Origin: Adiantum capillus-veneris
Taxonomy: Eukaryota > Streptophyta > Polypodiopsida > Polypodiales > Pteridaceae
Reading direction: 5' to 3'
Assembly: GCA_014529385.2 (NCBI GenBank)
Contig: CM043958.1
Location: 119,545,518-119,609,517, forward strand
DNA: 64,000 bases
Shown: positions 10,936-22,857 of the stretch, piece by piece
Position numbering within the stretch: the first letter of the stretch is position 1
Layout: each line of letters opens with the position of its first letter
Program-made: the position numbers and the translations under genes
The notes under the pieces: generated by a model
Databases searched by the model: none
Told to the model about the DNA's origin: nothing
What the model saw: only the letters and a program-made list of their open reading frames with translations

Positions 10936-11600
10936 AGCGTTTCACTATTCTTGCATAAGTGTTGTTTCTCTACTGCTATTTGAGAGAATTTTGCTATGAA
11001 GCGTCTATAGTATGCAGACATACCAATAAAGCTTCTTAGCTCTTGTAGATTCCTTGGATTAGGCCAAGATTTTATTACCTCTAACTTTGATGGATCCATA
11101 CGGATACCATCTTGAGAGATAGTGTGACCGGAATATTGAATCTCTTGTAGGAAAAATTCACTTTTCTTTTGATTAATGAAAAGATTATTCTCTCTCACAC
11201 CTTGAAAGATTACCTGGAGGTGTCACTTCTACTCCTCAAGAATAATTTGAGTGGCCTAAAGTTTTTTGTCCATCGTGAGTTTGAATGTGGCTGGAGCATT
11301 TGTCAGGCCAAAACTTGTAGCTTATCAAATAGATCTTCTACTTGCGGCATGAGAAATCCTTTTTCTAATAGTGATCCTATTTAGTACTCTATAGTCGACA
11401 TACATGTGATATGTACCATCTTTCTTTTGCACTAAAAGTACTGGTGAACAGAATGGAGAGGAGATACGCCTCACCACCACCCCTTTTTCCACCAATTCAT
11501 GGGACTTGCCTCATGATCTCCTATTGTTGAGCTTGTGAAACTCAATAATGAGGTTTATTAGGCGGTGAGCTTCCTAGTGGAAGCTCTATTGCATATTCAT
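10936..11600 (-). pseudogene. Reverse transcriptase (E1 module 2), fragmented
   Basis: The 112-residue frame at 11198-10860 contains FINQKKSEFFLQEIQYSGH, DPSKLEVIKSWPNPRNLQELRSFIGMSAYYRRFI and then runs through the fusion point into reversed LTR sequence. The N-terminal RT half (YRALNR-type sequence, VHELVEKG) lies at 11390-11560 with frame breaks, and the palm catalytic motif is deleted as in module 1. No RNase H or integrase follows: the module ends at the LTR fusion. Confidence 0.7.
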
Positions 11601-12154
11601 TACCCCTCGTTTTGATGGTAGCTCACTAGGGATGTCATCAATGAAAACATCTTGGAATCTATTCAAGAGATTAGAAAACTCTAATTCCTCTTGATTCCCT
11701 TTATTGCTACTTGTGAAAACATTAGAATTGTTTACAGATTCTGTAACAAAAATCATATACGCAAAAATAGAGCTTTCATTTACTTATCAAAAGTAAGCGT
11801 ATTTACGAGGGATATGGTGTTCCCCAACTCATTAGCATCTATGTACATGCTCTTTTCCCTCTAGGTGAAATAGATTCTCCTTTTAGGGAACTTCATGTTG
11901 GCAGCAGTGTGGTTGAACAATGGTGCCCCTAGGATAGCATCCTCATGTTGGAGAGGAGAGATGAAAAAGTATTCTTTGTCGACATAGCTTTGGGCATGAA
12001 GACTCAACTTCCCAATCAAGGGAGTAATGGATGCTTGTTGTCCCTTGAAAGCTGTGTGAGCAGTTCTCAAAAGCTTGAATGCCCAACTTGGTGGCCAACT
12101 CCGTTGATATGCAGTTGTGAGTAAATCCCGGGTCAAACAAGATGAAGGCATCAT
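11601..12154 (-). pseudogene. Aspartic protease region (E1 module 2)
   Basis: The frame at 12154-11861 carries SITPLIGKLSLHAQSYVDKE and DAILGAPLFNHTAANMKFPKRRI. The overlapping frame ending near 12060 carries the active-site segment as FILFDPGFTHNCIS, with Ser-to-Phe and Phe-to-Cys changes compared with DPGSTHNFIS of other copies. The two frames overlap out of phase. Confidence 0.75.
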
Positions 12155-13562
12155 GTTCCCTTACCTTTCTGCAAGCATAGAAGATGAACGAGCCTTTGCA
12201 ATGAGTATCCTCTTTTGGAGCTTCAACCATGGAAGCTCTAGGAGTGTCATTGGGTACATTTATTTTGGGGCAAGAACGATAACCATGTCCTTGCTCCCCA
12301 CACTTAAACATTTATGGTCTTTATAAAAGGCCTCTAGGACTTCGGGAGAGAGCTGATTTTTACCTTTGTAAGCTACTTTCTCCTTGGCCTTGTTGTTGTT
12401 GTTTCTGTTGGTGTTGCCTTGGGAAGAGTTTTGAGCATTGCTCTTCCCTTTAGCTTCATTTAGATCCTTGTTTTCCATGGGCTTGAAGTTTCTTCTTGCC
12501 CCTTGTTGAAAATTGATCCTTGAAGTAACCATAGTGTGGTGGATGACTTTGGTGATAGTGCTAGGCCGTTGTGAGTTGACATACTTAGCCATTTCTTTAG
12601 TTAATACTACAAAAAATTGTTGCTTTTGTTTGGCAAAGTATATCCTTTGAAAGGCTGTAGCTTTGAGATGTAAATCCCAAAACTTGTCTACATATTTGTG
12701 GATAGACTCGTTCAAGAGTAGCTTCAAACTATGCCATTCGATGTGAGCACTTTGTCGTTGGCATCGCTTGCAAGGAATTGCTTCATTATGGAAACTTGTA
12801 GAGTTTTCCATGTGTGTGGGGCTTTGCAATTGTCCTTAAGGCTAGCCCACCATTGAGAAGCAGATTTCTAAAAGTGAATAGCTACATGATGTAGCTTGGA
12901 GGACTCCGTGAAGCCCTCCTCTCCAAAGGCCGCATCAAATTGCTGGCTGAAGGCCAATACTTTGTCGGTGGCATCAAAGGTGCTATCATAGGTGAGAAAA
13001 GAGATACTCTTTTCTCCCTCTTTGAACTTTCTGAGCTTTTGTGATCTTTGCCATGTAGGGTATGATTTGCGATGTCCTCTCCCCTTGCATTCTCTATGAG
13101 AATAACTATTGCTTTTGTCGGAAGAAGAGGAAAGTGAAGAGGGTAACCTCTTTCTTGCTTTTTTCTTCCTTTGTTTCCTCTCTTCCGTTTTGGAATTATG
13201 AGGAGAAGGCCTATGGGTTGACCATTTCCTCTTGGGAGGAGTTGGCGACCGTCTAGACCGCGGTTTTCATGGAGCCACATCTTCAGAGGAACTTAGGATT
13301 CACTTCTTTCTTGTTCTTTGGATTCCTTCTCTCTTATGGGAGAGATTCTTCTTTCAAAAGTCTAATCAAGAGGCCTCCTATAGGGAAATCCATAAGCGCG
13401 AAGTTGTTGGGTAACTCTGGCTTGCAAAGTAGGGTTGCCCATAGCTTGATGCAACATAGTAACAAGATAATTGATAAACATAGGGGCATCATCATTATCA
13501 CATTCATGTGCAAAATCAAAGCTACCAATGTTCATTCTACTCTATTGGTTATTGTCAGCCAT
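12155..13562 (-). pseudogene. Gag with SR-rich N-terminus and zinc knuckle (E1 module 2)
   Basis: It has the same organisation as module 1: ATG ending at 13562 (MADN), DAP.FINYLV block, SR/K-rich stretch (13280-13100), capsid-like region 12829-12400 and zinc knuckle (M/C)FKCGEQGHGYRSCPK at 12250-12311. The first knuckle Cys is lost to a one-base deletion near 12307. The DNA for 12451-12813 is identical to 9194-9556 of module 1, although the flanking sequence differs clearly. Frame breaks at about 12830 and 13330 separate the parts. Confidence 0.75.
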
Positions 13563-13975
13563 GCTAATTATACTTATGTGTTTATTTAGTGTATCCTTTG
13601 GCAATTCAAAACCTTACTTGCTACTCCTCTTAGCCTTTGAAAATACGCACTTACGTATCTACACCCACGGCTAGAATTGGTTAATTATAGAGAGTAGTGG
13701 AGTGGGTCTAACATAGCAGAATTGCCAAGGGATGGCTTCTTTTGGACTTCTGATGGCTCAATAATGGTAAAGCCGTAGGCAAGTCTAAAAAGATCCCATT
13801 ATTAAGACAAGGCTCCCGAGGTGTGCACCATATCCCACATAGTGGGCTCAACAAAACCAATAGTAGATCCCAATCCCACTTACCCGAATATAATTAACAA
13901 AATCAAACATTAATAGGCTACTTAAAGACCTCTCTTCTTAAGCAAGAAAAGAGAAACCAAATGCTTTGATATCAA
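13563..13975 (-). other. Leader and primer-binding site 2 of E1
   Basis: Leader equivalent to 10329-10741. GCTTTGATATCA at 13963-13974 is the reverse complement of a mutated iMet-tRNA site, one base from the LTR terminus TGTAATGG at 13976. Confidence 0.75.
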
Positions 13976-14179
13976 TGTAATGGAAATGGCATATGAACTT
14001 TGAGAATAACAAAATTAAGAGAATTAAAGTGAGCATTTTTGTGAGATCACTTTGAGAACATAGAGGGTGAACTTAATTGATGGTAGCAACATAAACATAG
14101 TACTTAATCAACTTGGCATGAACAATACATTTGCAAGAGAGAGAGTATTAGAGAACATGACAATAGTTGAGGACCGGAT
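13976..14179 (-). repeat. Truncated LTR piece between E1 modules 2 and 3
   Basis: About 200 bp of the LTR end, switching at GGACCGGAT to the RT region exactly as at 10935. It shows that the module-plus-LTR-stub unit was copied as a block. Confidence 0.85.
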
Positions 14180-14392
14180 AGCGTTTTGCTATTCTTGCAT
14201 AAGTGTTGTTTCTCTACTTGCTATTTGAGAGAATTCTTCTATGAAGCGTCTATAGTATGCAGACATACCAATAAAGCTTCTTAGCTCTTGTAGATTCCTT
14301 GGATTAGGCCATGCTTTTATTACCTCAAACTTTGATCGATCCATACGGATACCATATTGAGAGATAGTCTGATCGAAATATTGAATCTCGTG
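14180..14392 (-). pseudogene. Reverse transcriptase piece (E1 module 3, left of solo LTR)
   Basis: The frame at 14407-14189 contains HEIQYFDQTISQYGIRMD, EVIKAWPNPRNLQELRSFIGMSAYYRRFI: the RT connection region. It is interrupted on its N-terminal side by the solo LTR insertion and continues at 15981. Confidence 0.8.
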
Positions 14393-15980
14393 TGTCATAA
14401 TAATCAATATCTAATTCTCCTAAATGATTTTCTCATATTAAACTGATCATTTAATGTGGGGAAGTGCTAGGGGAGAAAAAGCTATAATATTGGTTAAGCT
14501 AGTAGACCGGCCACAGTAGGGATCCAAAGGAGGGAAACTAGGGATCTAAAGGGGGGGCCATCTGCAAAAGAGCCATGTGCAACAATGGGCTAAAAAGACC
14601 CTAAGGTTCAGCCCATTAAGACTTCCAAAATGCTAAGGTTCCAAAATTCAAAGGTTGTGTCCAAAGGTCAAACCTAGGGGAAATTGGATGCTTTGTGTGT
14701 GACTAAAAAGTCTTTGCATATCCCTACATGGGAGGGGGCGAGCCTTGAGAGTAGGGGATGAGAGAGAAAGTCACACACACACACACAGGCTCCCTTTACA
14801 CAAAGGGAATGAGGGACACATGTCAGCTCCCTAGGCGAGATGCCCACAAGGTGTGCCCAGTTTCTATTGGATGACCCTTGAAGTGGACCAATGAGAATTA
14901 AGCTACAGTAAATCTAGTTTAATTAATTCAAAAACATTTAATAAAAGAAACCAATGAGAATTAAGTCTCCTAGAAGACTATTGGGCAGTCTCACAAGGGG
15001 TCCAATGAGCATTCAAGAGCCCAATGGCTTGCCTGATTCCTATTGGCCAGGAGGCAAAGGGGTCCAATGAGAGTTTAGTTTAATTATTAAATTACCTAAG
15101 ACTCTCACAAAAGGGGAAAGGGGGACACATGTCAGAAGGCTATCACTTATGCTGTTTAATAGTCATTGGCTTGACTTGGGGAAAGCCAATGAGGGCTTAG
15201 CAAGAGAAAATAGCAAGAGGGCTCGCCCAAGAGAGAGAGGGGGCTGATTTTTGGAAGGCATTATCACACACACACTCACACAATCTCATGTGTGAAGAAA
15301 GAGAAGACTATCTCTTCCCAAGCTTTAATGGAGAGCTCATCACCTACTCCAAGCTTGTGAGATAGAAGCCTACATCGACACACTCTTGGCTTGTGGATGC
15401 AAATCCAACCAAGAGCTAAGCTTCAATGCATGCTCATCTCCTCTACCAAGCTAATTACTAAGCTAAAGCTATGCTAATATGAGTGATTATGTGAGGAGAT
15501 GTACATCTTTCTCGTAAGATACTCCTTCTTCCTCTCAATCTACTCTAATACCCTGCTAGCTCTCACCATCTTCGAAGGTGTGTGAGGTCTCGGGTCTGAG
15601 AACGGGGATAATTAAAGTTGTGTTTACTAAGTGTTTTGCTTAGTGCATGAAGCTTTCATCTTCATTGCACTAGCTAGTCTTGAAGGAACACAAAGAATTG
15701 TATTGTACAATGTCTCTCTTGATGGGAGGAACCATAATACAAAGCCTTTTGGAGGGGGGACTGGCTCCATGCAAATCCGGTCCTCAATTGTTGTCAATAG
15801 CTTAATTTCTCTCTCTTTTGAAAGTATTGTTGATGCTATCTAACTAGGTGTTATGCTTGTTGTTGCTCTCTCCACCCAAGCACTCTTGTAATTCTCATTA
15901 GGAATCTATTCTAATGAAATGCCCACTATGTTCATGCTAATTTCCGCTACACATAAGTTTTTAGACCATTAAATGTTACA
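14393..15980 (+). repeat. Solo LTR inserted in E1 module 3
   Basis: A 1588-bp plus-strand LTR starting TGTCATAATAATC and ending AATGTTACA, the canonical termini of this family. It is flanked by a 5-bp target duplication with one mismatch (TCGTG at 14388-14392, TCTTG at 15981-15985), and the RT sequence on either side is continuous once it is removed. No internal element sequence is present, so it arose by recombination between the two LTRs of an inserted element. Internal simple sequence includes (AC)n near 14770 and 15270. Confidence 0.9.
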
Positions 15981-16378
15981 TCTTGTAGGAAAAATTCACT
16001 TTTCTTTTTATTAATGAAAAGCTTATTCTCTCTCACAACTTGAAAGATTACATGGAGGTGTCACTTGTACTCCTCAAGAATAATTTGAGTGGCCTAAAGA
16101 TTTTTATCCATCGTGAGTTTGAATGTGGCTGGAGCATTTGTTAGGCCAAAACTTGTAGCTTATCAAATAGATCTTCTACTTGCAGCACGAGAAATTGTTT
16201 TTTTAATAGTGATCCTATTTAGTGCTCTATACTCGACACACATATGATATGTACCATCTTTCTTTTGCAGTAAAAGTACTGGTGAACAGAATGGAGAGGA
16301 GCTAGGTCTCACCACCACCCCTTTTTCCACCAATTCATGCACTTGCCTCATGATCTCCTATTGTTGAGGTTGTGAAAC
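15981..16378 (-). pseudogene. Reverse transcriptase piece (E1 module 3, right of solo LTR)
   Basis: The frame at 16351-16163 encodes MRQVHELVEKG, RPSSSPFCSPVLLLQKKDGTY and EYRALNRITIK, the start of the RT fingers domain. Asp of the usual CVDYRALNR is replaced by Glu. Downstream (16000-16160) the region is frameshifted and carries the same central deletion as the other modules. Confidence 0.75.
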
Positions 16379-16850
16379 TCAATAAGGAGGTTTATTAGGT
16401 GGTGAACTTCGTAGTAGAAGCTCTATTGCATGGTCATCATCCCCTCGTTTTTGTGGTAGCTCACTAGGGATGTGGGGGAACTTCATGTTGGCAACAGTGC
16501 GGTTGAACAATGGTGCCCCTAGGATAGCATCCTCATGTTGGAGAGGAGAGATAAAAAAGTATTCTTTGTCGACATAGCTTTTGGCATGAAGCCTCAACTT
16601 CCCAATCAAGGGAGTAATGGATGCTTGTTGTCCTTTGAAAGCTGTGTTAGCAATTCTCAAAATCTTGAATGCCCAACTTGGTGGCCAACTCCGTTGATAT
16701 GAGGTTGTGAGTAGATCCAGGGTCAAACAAGATGAAGGCATCATGTTCCCTTACCTTTCACCAAGCATAGAAGATGAACGAGCCTTTGCAATGAGTATCC
16801 TCTTTTGGAGCTTCAACCATGGAAGCTCTAGGAGTGTCATTGGGTACATT
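16379..16850 (-). pseudogene. Aspartic protease region (E1 module 3)
   Basis: The 121-residue frame at 16744-16379 carries SITPLIGKLRLHAKSYVDKE, ILGAPLFNRTVANMKF and then, after a local deletion, ELPQKRGDDDHAIELL. That last segment normally lies about 90 residues further on, so the linker between protease and RT is lost here. The active-site segment (16700-16760) is out of frame. Confidence 0.7.
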
Positions 16851-18177
16851 TATTTTGGGGTAAGAACGATAACCATGTCCTTGCTCCCCACACTTAAAGC
16901 ATTTACGGTCTTTATAAAAGCGCTCTAGATCTACAGGAGAGAGCTTATATTTTAGCTTTGTAAGCTAGTTTCTCCTTGTCCTTGTTGTTTTTGTTTCTAT
17001 TGGTGTTGACTTGGGAAGAGTTTTGAGCATTGCTCTTCCCTTTAGCTTCATTTAGATCCTTGTTTTCCATGGGCTTGAAGTTTCTTCTTGTCCCTTGTTG
17101 AAAATTGATCCTTGAAGTAACCATATTGTGGTGGATGACTTTGGTGATAGTGCTAGGCCGTTGTGAGTTGACATACTCAACCATTTCTATAGGTAATACT
17201 GCAAAAAATTATTGCCTTTGTTCGACAAAGTCTATCCTTTGAAAGGCTGTAGCTTTGAGATGTAAATCCCAAAACTTGTCTACATATTTGTGGATAGACT
17301 TGTTGAAGAGTAGCTTCAAACTTTTCCATTCGGTGTGAGCACTTTGTCATTGGCATCGCTTGCAAGGAATTGCTTCATTATGGAAACTTGTAGAGTTTTC
17401 CATGTCTTTGGGGCTTTTCCATTGTCATTAAGGCTAGCCCACCATTGACGAGCAGATTTCTAAAAGTGAATAGCTAGATGGTGTAGCTTGGAGGACTCCG
17501 TGAAGCCCTCGTATCCAAAGGCCGCATCAAATTACTGGATGAAGGCCAATACTTTGTCGGTGGCATCAAAGGTGCCATCATAGGTGAGAAAAGAGATACT
17601 CTTTCCTCACTCTTTGAACTTTCTGAGCTTTTGTGATCTTTGGCATGCAAGGTATGATTTGCGATGTCCTCTCCCCTTGCATTCTCTATGAGAATAACTA
17701 TTGCTTTTGTCGGAAGAAGAGGAAAGTGAAGAGGGTAACCTCTTTCTTGCTTTTTTCTTCCTTTGTTTCCTCTCTTCTCTTTTGGAATTACGAGGAGAAG
17801 GCCTATGGGTTGACCATTTCCTCTTGGGAGGAGTTGGTGACCGTTTAGACCGCGGTTTTTGTGGAGCCACATTTTCAGAGGAACTTAGGGATTCACTTCT
17901 TTCTTGTTCTTTGGATTCCTTCTTTCTTATGGGAGAGATTCTTCTTATAAAAGTCTCATCAAGAGGCCTCCTAAACTCTCTCTCCTCTTGGAGAGGAAGG
18001 GAAATCATAAGCATGAAGTTGTTGGGTATCTCTGGCTTGCAAAGTAGGGTTGCCCATAGCTTGATGCAACATAGTAACAAGGTAATTGATAAACATGGGG
18101 GCATCATCATTATCACATTCATGTGCAAAATCAAAGCTACCATTGTTCCTTCTACTGTCTTGGTTATTGTCAGCCAT
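16851..18177 (-). pseudogene. Gag with SR-rich N-terminus (E1 module 3)
   Basis: ATG ending at 18177 (MADNNQDSRRNNGSFDF). The N-terminal block DAPMFINYLVTMLHQAMGNP is followed by an SR/K-rich stretch (PRSKRSPTPPKRKW, KQRKKKARKRLPSSLSSSSD) at 17900-17700, then the capsid-like region in pieces at 17365-16945 and the zinc knuckle near 16880-16900 (C-K-GEQGHGYRS). At least three frame breaks. It is the most upstream gag of E1, next to the complete 5' LTR. Confidence 0.75.
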
Positions 18178-18591
18178 GCTAATTATACTTATGTGTTTAT
18201 TTAGTGTATCCTTTGGAAATTCAAAACCTTAGTTGCTACTCCTCTTATCCTTTCGAAATACGCACTTAAGTATCTACACCCATGGCTCGGATTGGCTAAT
18301 TATAGAGAGTAGTGGAGTGGGTCTAACATATCATAATTGCCGAGGGATAGCTCCTTTGGAACTTCTTATGACTCAATAATGGTTAAGCCATAGGCAAGTC
18401 TAAAGGGATCCCATTATTAAGAGCAAAGCTCCCGAGGTGTGCACCATATCCCACATAGTGGGCTTAACAAAATCGATAAAACATCCCAATCCCACTTACC
18501 CTAATATAATTAACAAAATCAACCATTAATAGGCTACTTAAGGACCTCTCTTCTTAAGCAAGAAAAGAGAAACCAAATGCTCTGATACCAA
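18178..18591 (-). other. Leader and primer-binding site 3 of E1 (best preserved)
   Basis: GCTCTGATACCA at 18579-18590 is the exact reverse complement of TGGTATCAGAGC, the plant initiator Met-tRNA primer site, one base from the LTR terminus at 18592. The rest is a non-coding leader. Confidence 0.9.
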
Positions 18592-19351
18592 TGTAATGGA
18601 AATGTCCTATAAACTTTGAGAAAATCGGAATTAAGAGAATGAAAGTGAGCATTTTTGTGAGGTAACTTTGAGAACATAGAGGGTGAACTTAATTGATGGT
18701 AGCAACACAAACATAGTACTTCATTAACTTGGCATGAACAATAATTTTGCAAGAGAGAGAGAGAGTATTAGAGAACATGACAATAGTTGAGGACTGGATT
18801 TACTTGGAGCCGGTCCCCCCTCCAAAAGGTGTTTGTGTATTATAGATTCTCCCATCAAGAGAGACTTGGTACATTACAATCTTTGTGTTCCTTGTGACCT
18901 TGGTGATGCCGTGAAGATGGAAAGCTTCATGCATCATGAGCATAACATAAACTTTGCAAAAAGCATTACTATCCCAAGCCTCAGTCCCAAGGCCTCAAAC
19001 ACCTTTGAAGGTGGAGACACACCTTTGAAGGTGGAGACACCTAGCGGGAAATGAGGGTAGGGAAGAGGAAGAAAAATCATCCATAGGAGAAAGAAATAGT
19101 TCCTCACTTATCATCACTCTTGTTGCTTAGCATAGTAATGAAGATGAAGAAGATGTCAAGCTTAACCATTGAAGCATGGCTCTTGGTTGGATTTGCATTC
19201 CATAGCCAAGAGTGTGGTGTAGGCTCTCCAGTTCTCAACAAGCTTGGAGAAGGAGATAAAGCTCTTGCACTTTGCACTTCACATAATGAGAGAGTGTGCG
19301 TGTGGTTGTGGGAGAGTATATCCTCTCTCATGCTTGGTCCATCCCCCCCCG

Positions 19352-19384
<33 letters not shown>

Positions 19385-20166
19385 ATTATTTAGTTATATC
19401 ATTTGGACATGTGTCCTCTTTTTCCTCTTTAAAAGAAAGAACTTAATTATTCATTTTTATGCATATAGATTCATATTGGACCCCTTTAAAGCCTATCCAA
19501 TAGGATTCAAGCACATCATGAGGGCCATATGTGGAGGATTTTGACATGTGTCTTTTATGCTTCTTAAGTCATTTGGTTTGAATTGAACACTTCAAGCACT
19601 TAGTCAATTAAGAATGGAAACCCTTTATGCCTCTTGAGAGTTTATTTTTGAATTGCACTTCAAGAACCTTAGTCATTTAAGCATGAGAATCACCTCAAGC
19701 TTGGGAAGAGTTCCCACAAACACTATAAGCACTTTAGTTAGCAAGCTGACAAGCACCTCATGCTTGGGTAGGATTCCCACCTCAACGTCAAGGTCAAAGG
19801 ACTTTTTAACACTAACTTTTGGACGTCTTCAATGAAGCTGATCCTAAGGTCTTTTAAGCTCCATCAGATGCACGTTTCTCTTTGATAGACTACCTCCTTT
19901 TGGACCCCTATTGAGATGTAACCATCTCTTCTCTTGGTCCCTTGCTAAGGTAAATATAGAAGCACTTATTACACATTGCTCTTTGGTAGATTGTCTCCTT
20001 TTGGACCCCTATTGAGATGCAACCATTTCTTCTTTTGGTTCCCTGTTGAAATAGGTCTAGAAGCACATATCTATATCCTAACTCGTGTTCCCCTTTTATC
20101 TTCACACATTTAGTGATTAGTTTAATAAGAGTCATTTGGTAAAGTTAGATATTATATTTTATGACA
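18592..20166 (-). repeat. 5' LTR of element E1
   Basis: It is 1575 bp from TGTAATGG to TTTATGACA. It matches the LTR at 3859-5427 with scattered substitutions and small indels, and has a CT tract at about 19353-19382. The sequence after it (TAACAAAGAAAAATG) is the continuation of element H pol, whose TAACA is the target duplication. Confidence 0.9.
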
Positions 20167-20655
20167 TAACAAAGAAAAATGCTAGGTATATATGGTCCAC
20201 CCAGGAGAACAATGCTTTCAAAAAGCTTATCTGTCAACCTGTGCTTACACTACCGGATCTCTTAAAGCCATTTGAGGTCCAATGCGACGCCTATGGCGAT
20301 TGCCTTGGAGCTATTTTGGTCCATGAAGGGCACGCCATAGCCAATGAAAGTCGAAGGCTCGACCCTGTTCAACAAGCTCTAGGTATACATGAGAAGGAAC
20401 TCTTAGCAGTTCTACATGATCTAGACTCATGGAAGCACTATTTATTGGATTCTACGAATGGATCACCAAAGCCTTAAGGACTTCATGATGCAGACCAAGC
20501 TCTTCGACAAACAAATGAGGTGGGCAGATTTCCTTTTGCAATTCCATTTTCATATTGCTGACATTGTTCGCAAGCATAATCAAGTAGTCGATGCACTCTC
20601 AAGATGACCGAGACTGAATGCGGTATCCATAGCAACTGACAATGATCTATCTTCT
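20167..20655 (+). pseudogene. RNase H (element H, right part)
   Basis: The continuation of H pol after the E1 insertion. It reads KKNARYIWST, LTLPDLLKPFEVQCDAYGDCLGAILVHEGHAIANESRRLDP and GIHEKELLAVLHDLDSWKHYLL. At about 20450 a deletion removes the GTPFILQTDH segment, shifting the frame. Homology continues as LKDFMMQTKLFDKQMRW and HNQVVDALSR in another frame, with a TGA after the last. The domain is non-functional. Confidence 0.85.
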
Positions 20656-22080
20656 ATGATAGATGAGTACGCTATCAATCCCAATTTTAAAGATGTGATT
20701 TCAACCCTTGCACTAGGGAGGAAGGAAGAACCATTTACCTTACAAGATGGTTATCTTCTCTATGGCAATAGGCTATGCGTTATTAACTCAATACATGAGA
20801 AAGTAAAGTATGAATCTCATGCTCCTGCTTATGCGGGGCATAGAGGGATTCAATCTACACTAAAATGGATAGAAACATACTTCTATTGGCCTGCCATGAA
20901 AGCAAACATACAAGAGTATGTTTCAAAATGTGTGGTATACCAAAAGACGAAGTTTGATAGAGGGAAGCAACCTGGATTGCTTCAATCTTTGCCACTCCCT
21001 AATTCACCATGGGAGAGCATATCCATGGATTTTATCTTTGGATTTCCCAAGTCTATCCATGGGAATACGGGAATATGGACACTAGTAGACAGGTTTAGCA
21101 AACAAGCACATTTCATACCTATCAAAAAGACTATCAAGGCCCATCAAATGGCAACCCTCCTTATATCACAAATCTTCAAGTACCATGGCTTGCCAATGTC
21201 TATAGTGTCGGATAGACATCCTAGAATGACCAATAATTTGTGAAAGGGTCTCTTTGAGAATTTAGATGCAAGGCTAAACTTCTCTTCGGCCTATCACCCC
21301 CAAACGGATGGCCAAAGTGAAATAGCTAACCTAACAATTCTTGATCTACCAAAAGCTTATGTCACAGAAGTAGATCAAAAGTCCCAATGGGAGAAGTACT
21401 TACGTTTAGTGGAGTATGCTTACAATAACACTGTACACACTTTCACGGGAAAAGCACCTTTTGAGGTGATAGAGGAAAAGATCAAAAAGTCCCATGCTAC
21501 TCAAGGTACATGGGAAGATCTTTGCTGCAGATGAATATAGCCGAGACCTGCAAGAATCTTTCTAAAAGATTAAGGATGCTATATCCACCTTTCAACAAAG
21601 GCAAAAAGCTGCTACTAATAATCACGTAAGAGCTCTAGCCTTCAAACAAAATGATTGGGTCTTGCTTAAGTTTCCCAAGGCTCGATTAAGGCACACATCG
21701 GGCAATAATCCTACGGGACACCAAAAGTACTCTACCAAGTTAGAAAAAGGTACTATGGTCCCTTTCAGATTCTTAGGCCAATTAATGAGATTGCTTATCA
21801 GCTCAAGTTGCCCAACCATTGGCTCATACACAATTCTTTCTATGTGAGCCTGTTAAAGCCTTACAAAGGAGAGCCACCTCAAGAAGCAATCATTGAAGAC
21901 CCATCAAAAATCGAGGACCAAGAACCCACCAAGAAGAGGTGTTGCAATCCGAGTCCATTCTCCGACATGAAGACAAGGTATTAAGAGGCGGTAAGACTAT
22001 CCAACGATATCTTATCAAGTTTAAAAGTTATCCTTTTGAAGATGCTAGATGGATGTAAGGCATACCATTAAAGGATAATC
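20656..22080 (+). pseudogene. Integrase with chromodomain-like C-terminus (element H)
   Basis: The 195-residue frame 20656-21243 has the zinc-binding domain HAPAYAGH...CVVYQ (second Cys of the expected C-x2-C replaced by Tyr), the first catalytic Asp in SMDFIFGFPKS, and the second in KYHGLPMSIVSD. A TGA at 21241 replaces the Trp codon of other copies. The Glu-bearing segment (DGQSEIANL), the C-terminal NDWVLLKFPKARLRH region and a RGGKTIQRYLIKFKSYPFEDARWM-like chromodomain string (about 21985-22060, TAA at its end) follow in broken frames. Chromodomains direct integration to modified chromatin in this lineage. Confidence 0.8.
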
Positions 22081-22261
22081 TAAACCTTGTCAATGCTTAC
22101 AATGATTTCCTAGAGTAAGCAAATGTAAATATGTATAAATGAACAAAGTTTTTGTCTTATAACACTCTCTTTTTCTTTATTGTGCACAAATGTTAATAAG
22201 TATGCATGCTTAGGATTATGTTTGTGGAGACGACGTCTCCCGAACACCAAGTAGAGCTTGT

Positions 22262-22482
22262 CACTCTACTACGGAAGATTGATACGGACTAATGTGCAGA
22301 CATGCTTGCGGCAGCTAAGGCTCTCAAGCACCAAATGGACTAGTCATCCATTCTGGAATGGTGTCGTAGGACCACTCTACTATGGAAGATTGATACGGAC
22401 TAATGTGCAAACATACTTGCGGCAGCTAAGGCTCTCAAGAACCAAATGGACTAGTCATCCATTCTTGAATGGTGTCGTAGGG
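22262..22482 (+). repeat. 111-bp tandem duplication in the 3' non-coding region of H
   Basis: Copies 22262-22372 and 22373-22482 both run from CACTCTACTA(C/T)GGAAGATTG to GGTGTCGTAGG with a handful of differences. Elements F, G and E1 have a single copy here. The 89-residue frame across it is a by-product of the duplication. Confidence 0.9.
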
Positions 22483-22857
22483 TCAAATAGGGATCCTCTA
22501 CCCGCTAGCAAACGGACTAATGACTAGGCTTTATCTTCTCTACCTCATAGTCAAGGACGACTATGATTTCAAGAGAGAGGTAATGTTATAAAAACTAATA
22601 TCTAATTCTCCCAAATGATTTTCTTATGTTAAATTGGTCATTTAATATGGGGAGGTACCGGGGGAGTAAAAGCTAGAATATTGGTAAGGCTGCTAGACTG
22701 GTCTCAGGAGGGATCCAACAGAGGGAAAATAGGGATCCAAAGGGGGACAGTCTGCAAAAGAGCAATGTGCACCAATGGAGCTTAAAATACCTAAGGTTCA
22801 GCTCCATCAAGACTTCCATAGGCTAAAGTTTCTAAATTTAATTAATTTGTCCAAAGG

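Larger units (their letters stand above)
3859..20166 (-). mobile_element. Element E1: nested minus-strand chromovirus with tandemly repeated internal modules
   Basis: E1 is bounded by two LTRs of one subfamily (3859-5427 and 18592-20166), each ending in TATGACA on the right. It sits in the pol of element H with a near-perfect 5-bp target duplication (TAAA/TAACA). In its own reading direction the order is 5' LTR (right end), PBS, gag, protease and RT. An additional partial LTR, PBS, gag, protease and RT module then occurs twice more before a single RNase H, integrase, polypurine tract and 3' LTR. Three PBS copies lie inside one element (18579, 13963, 10729). A plus-strand solo LTR interrupts module 3. 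Confidence 0.8.
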
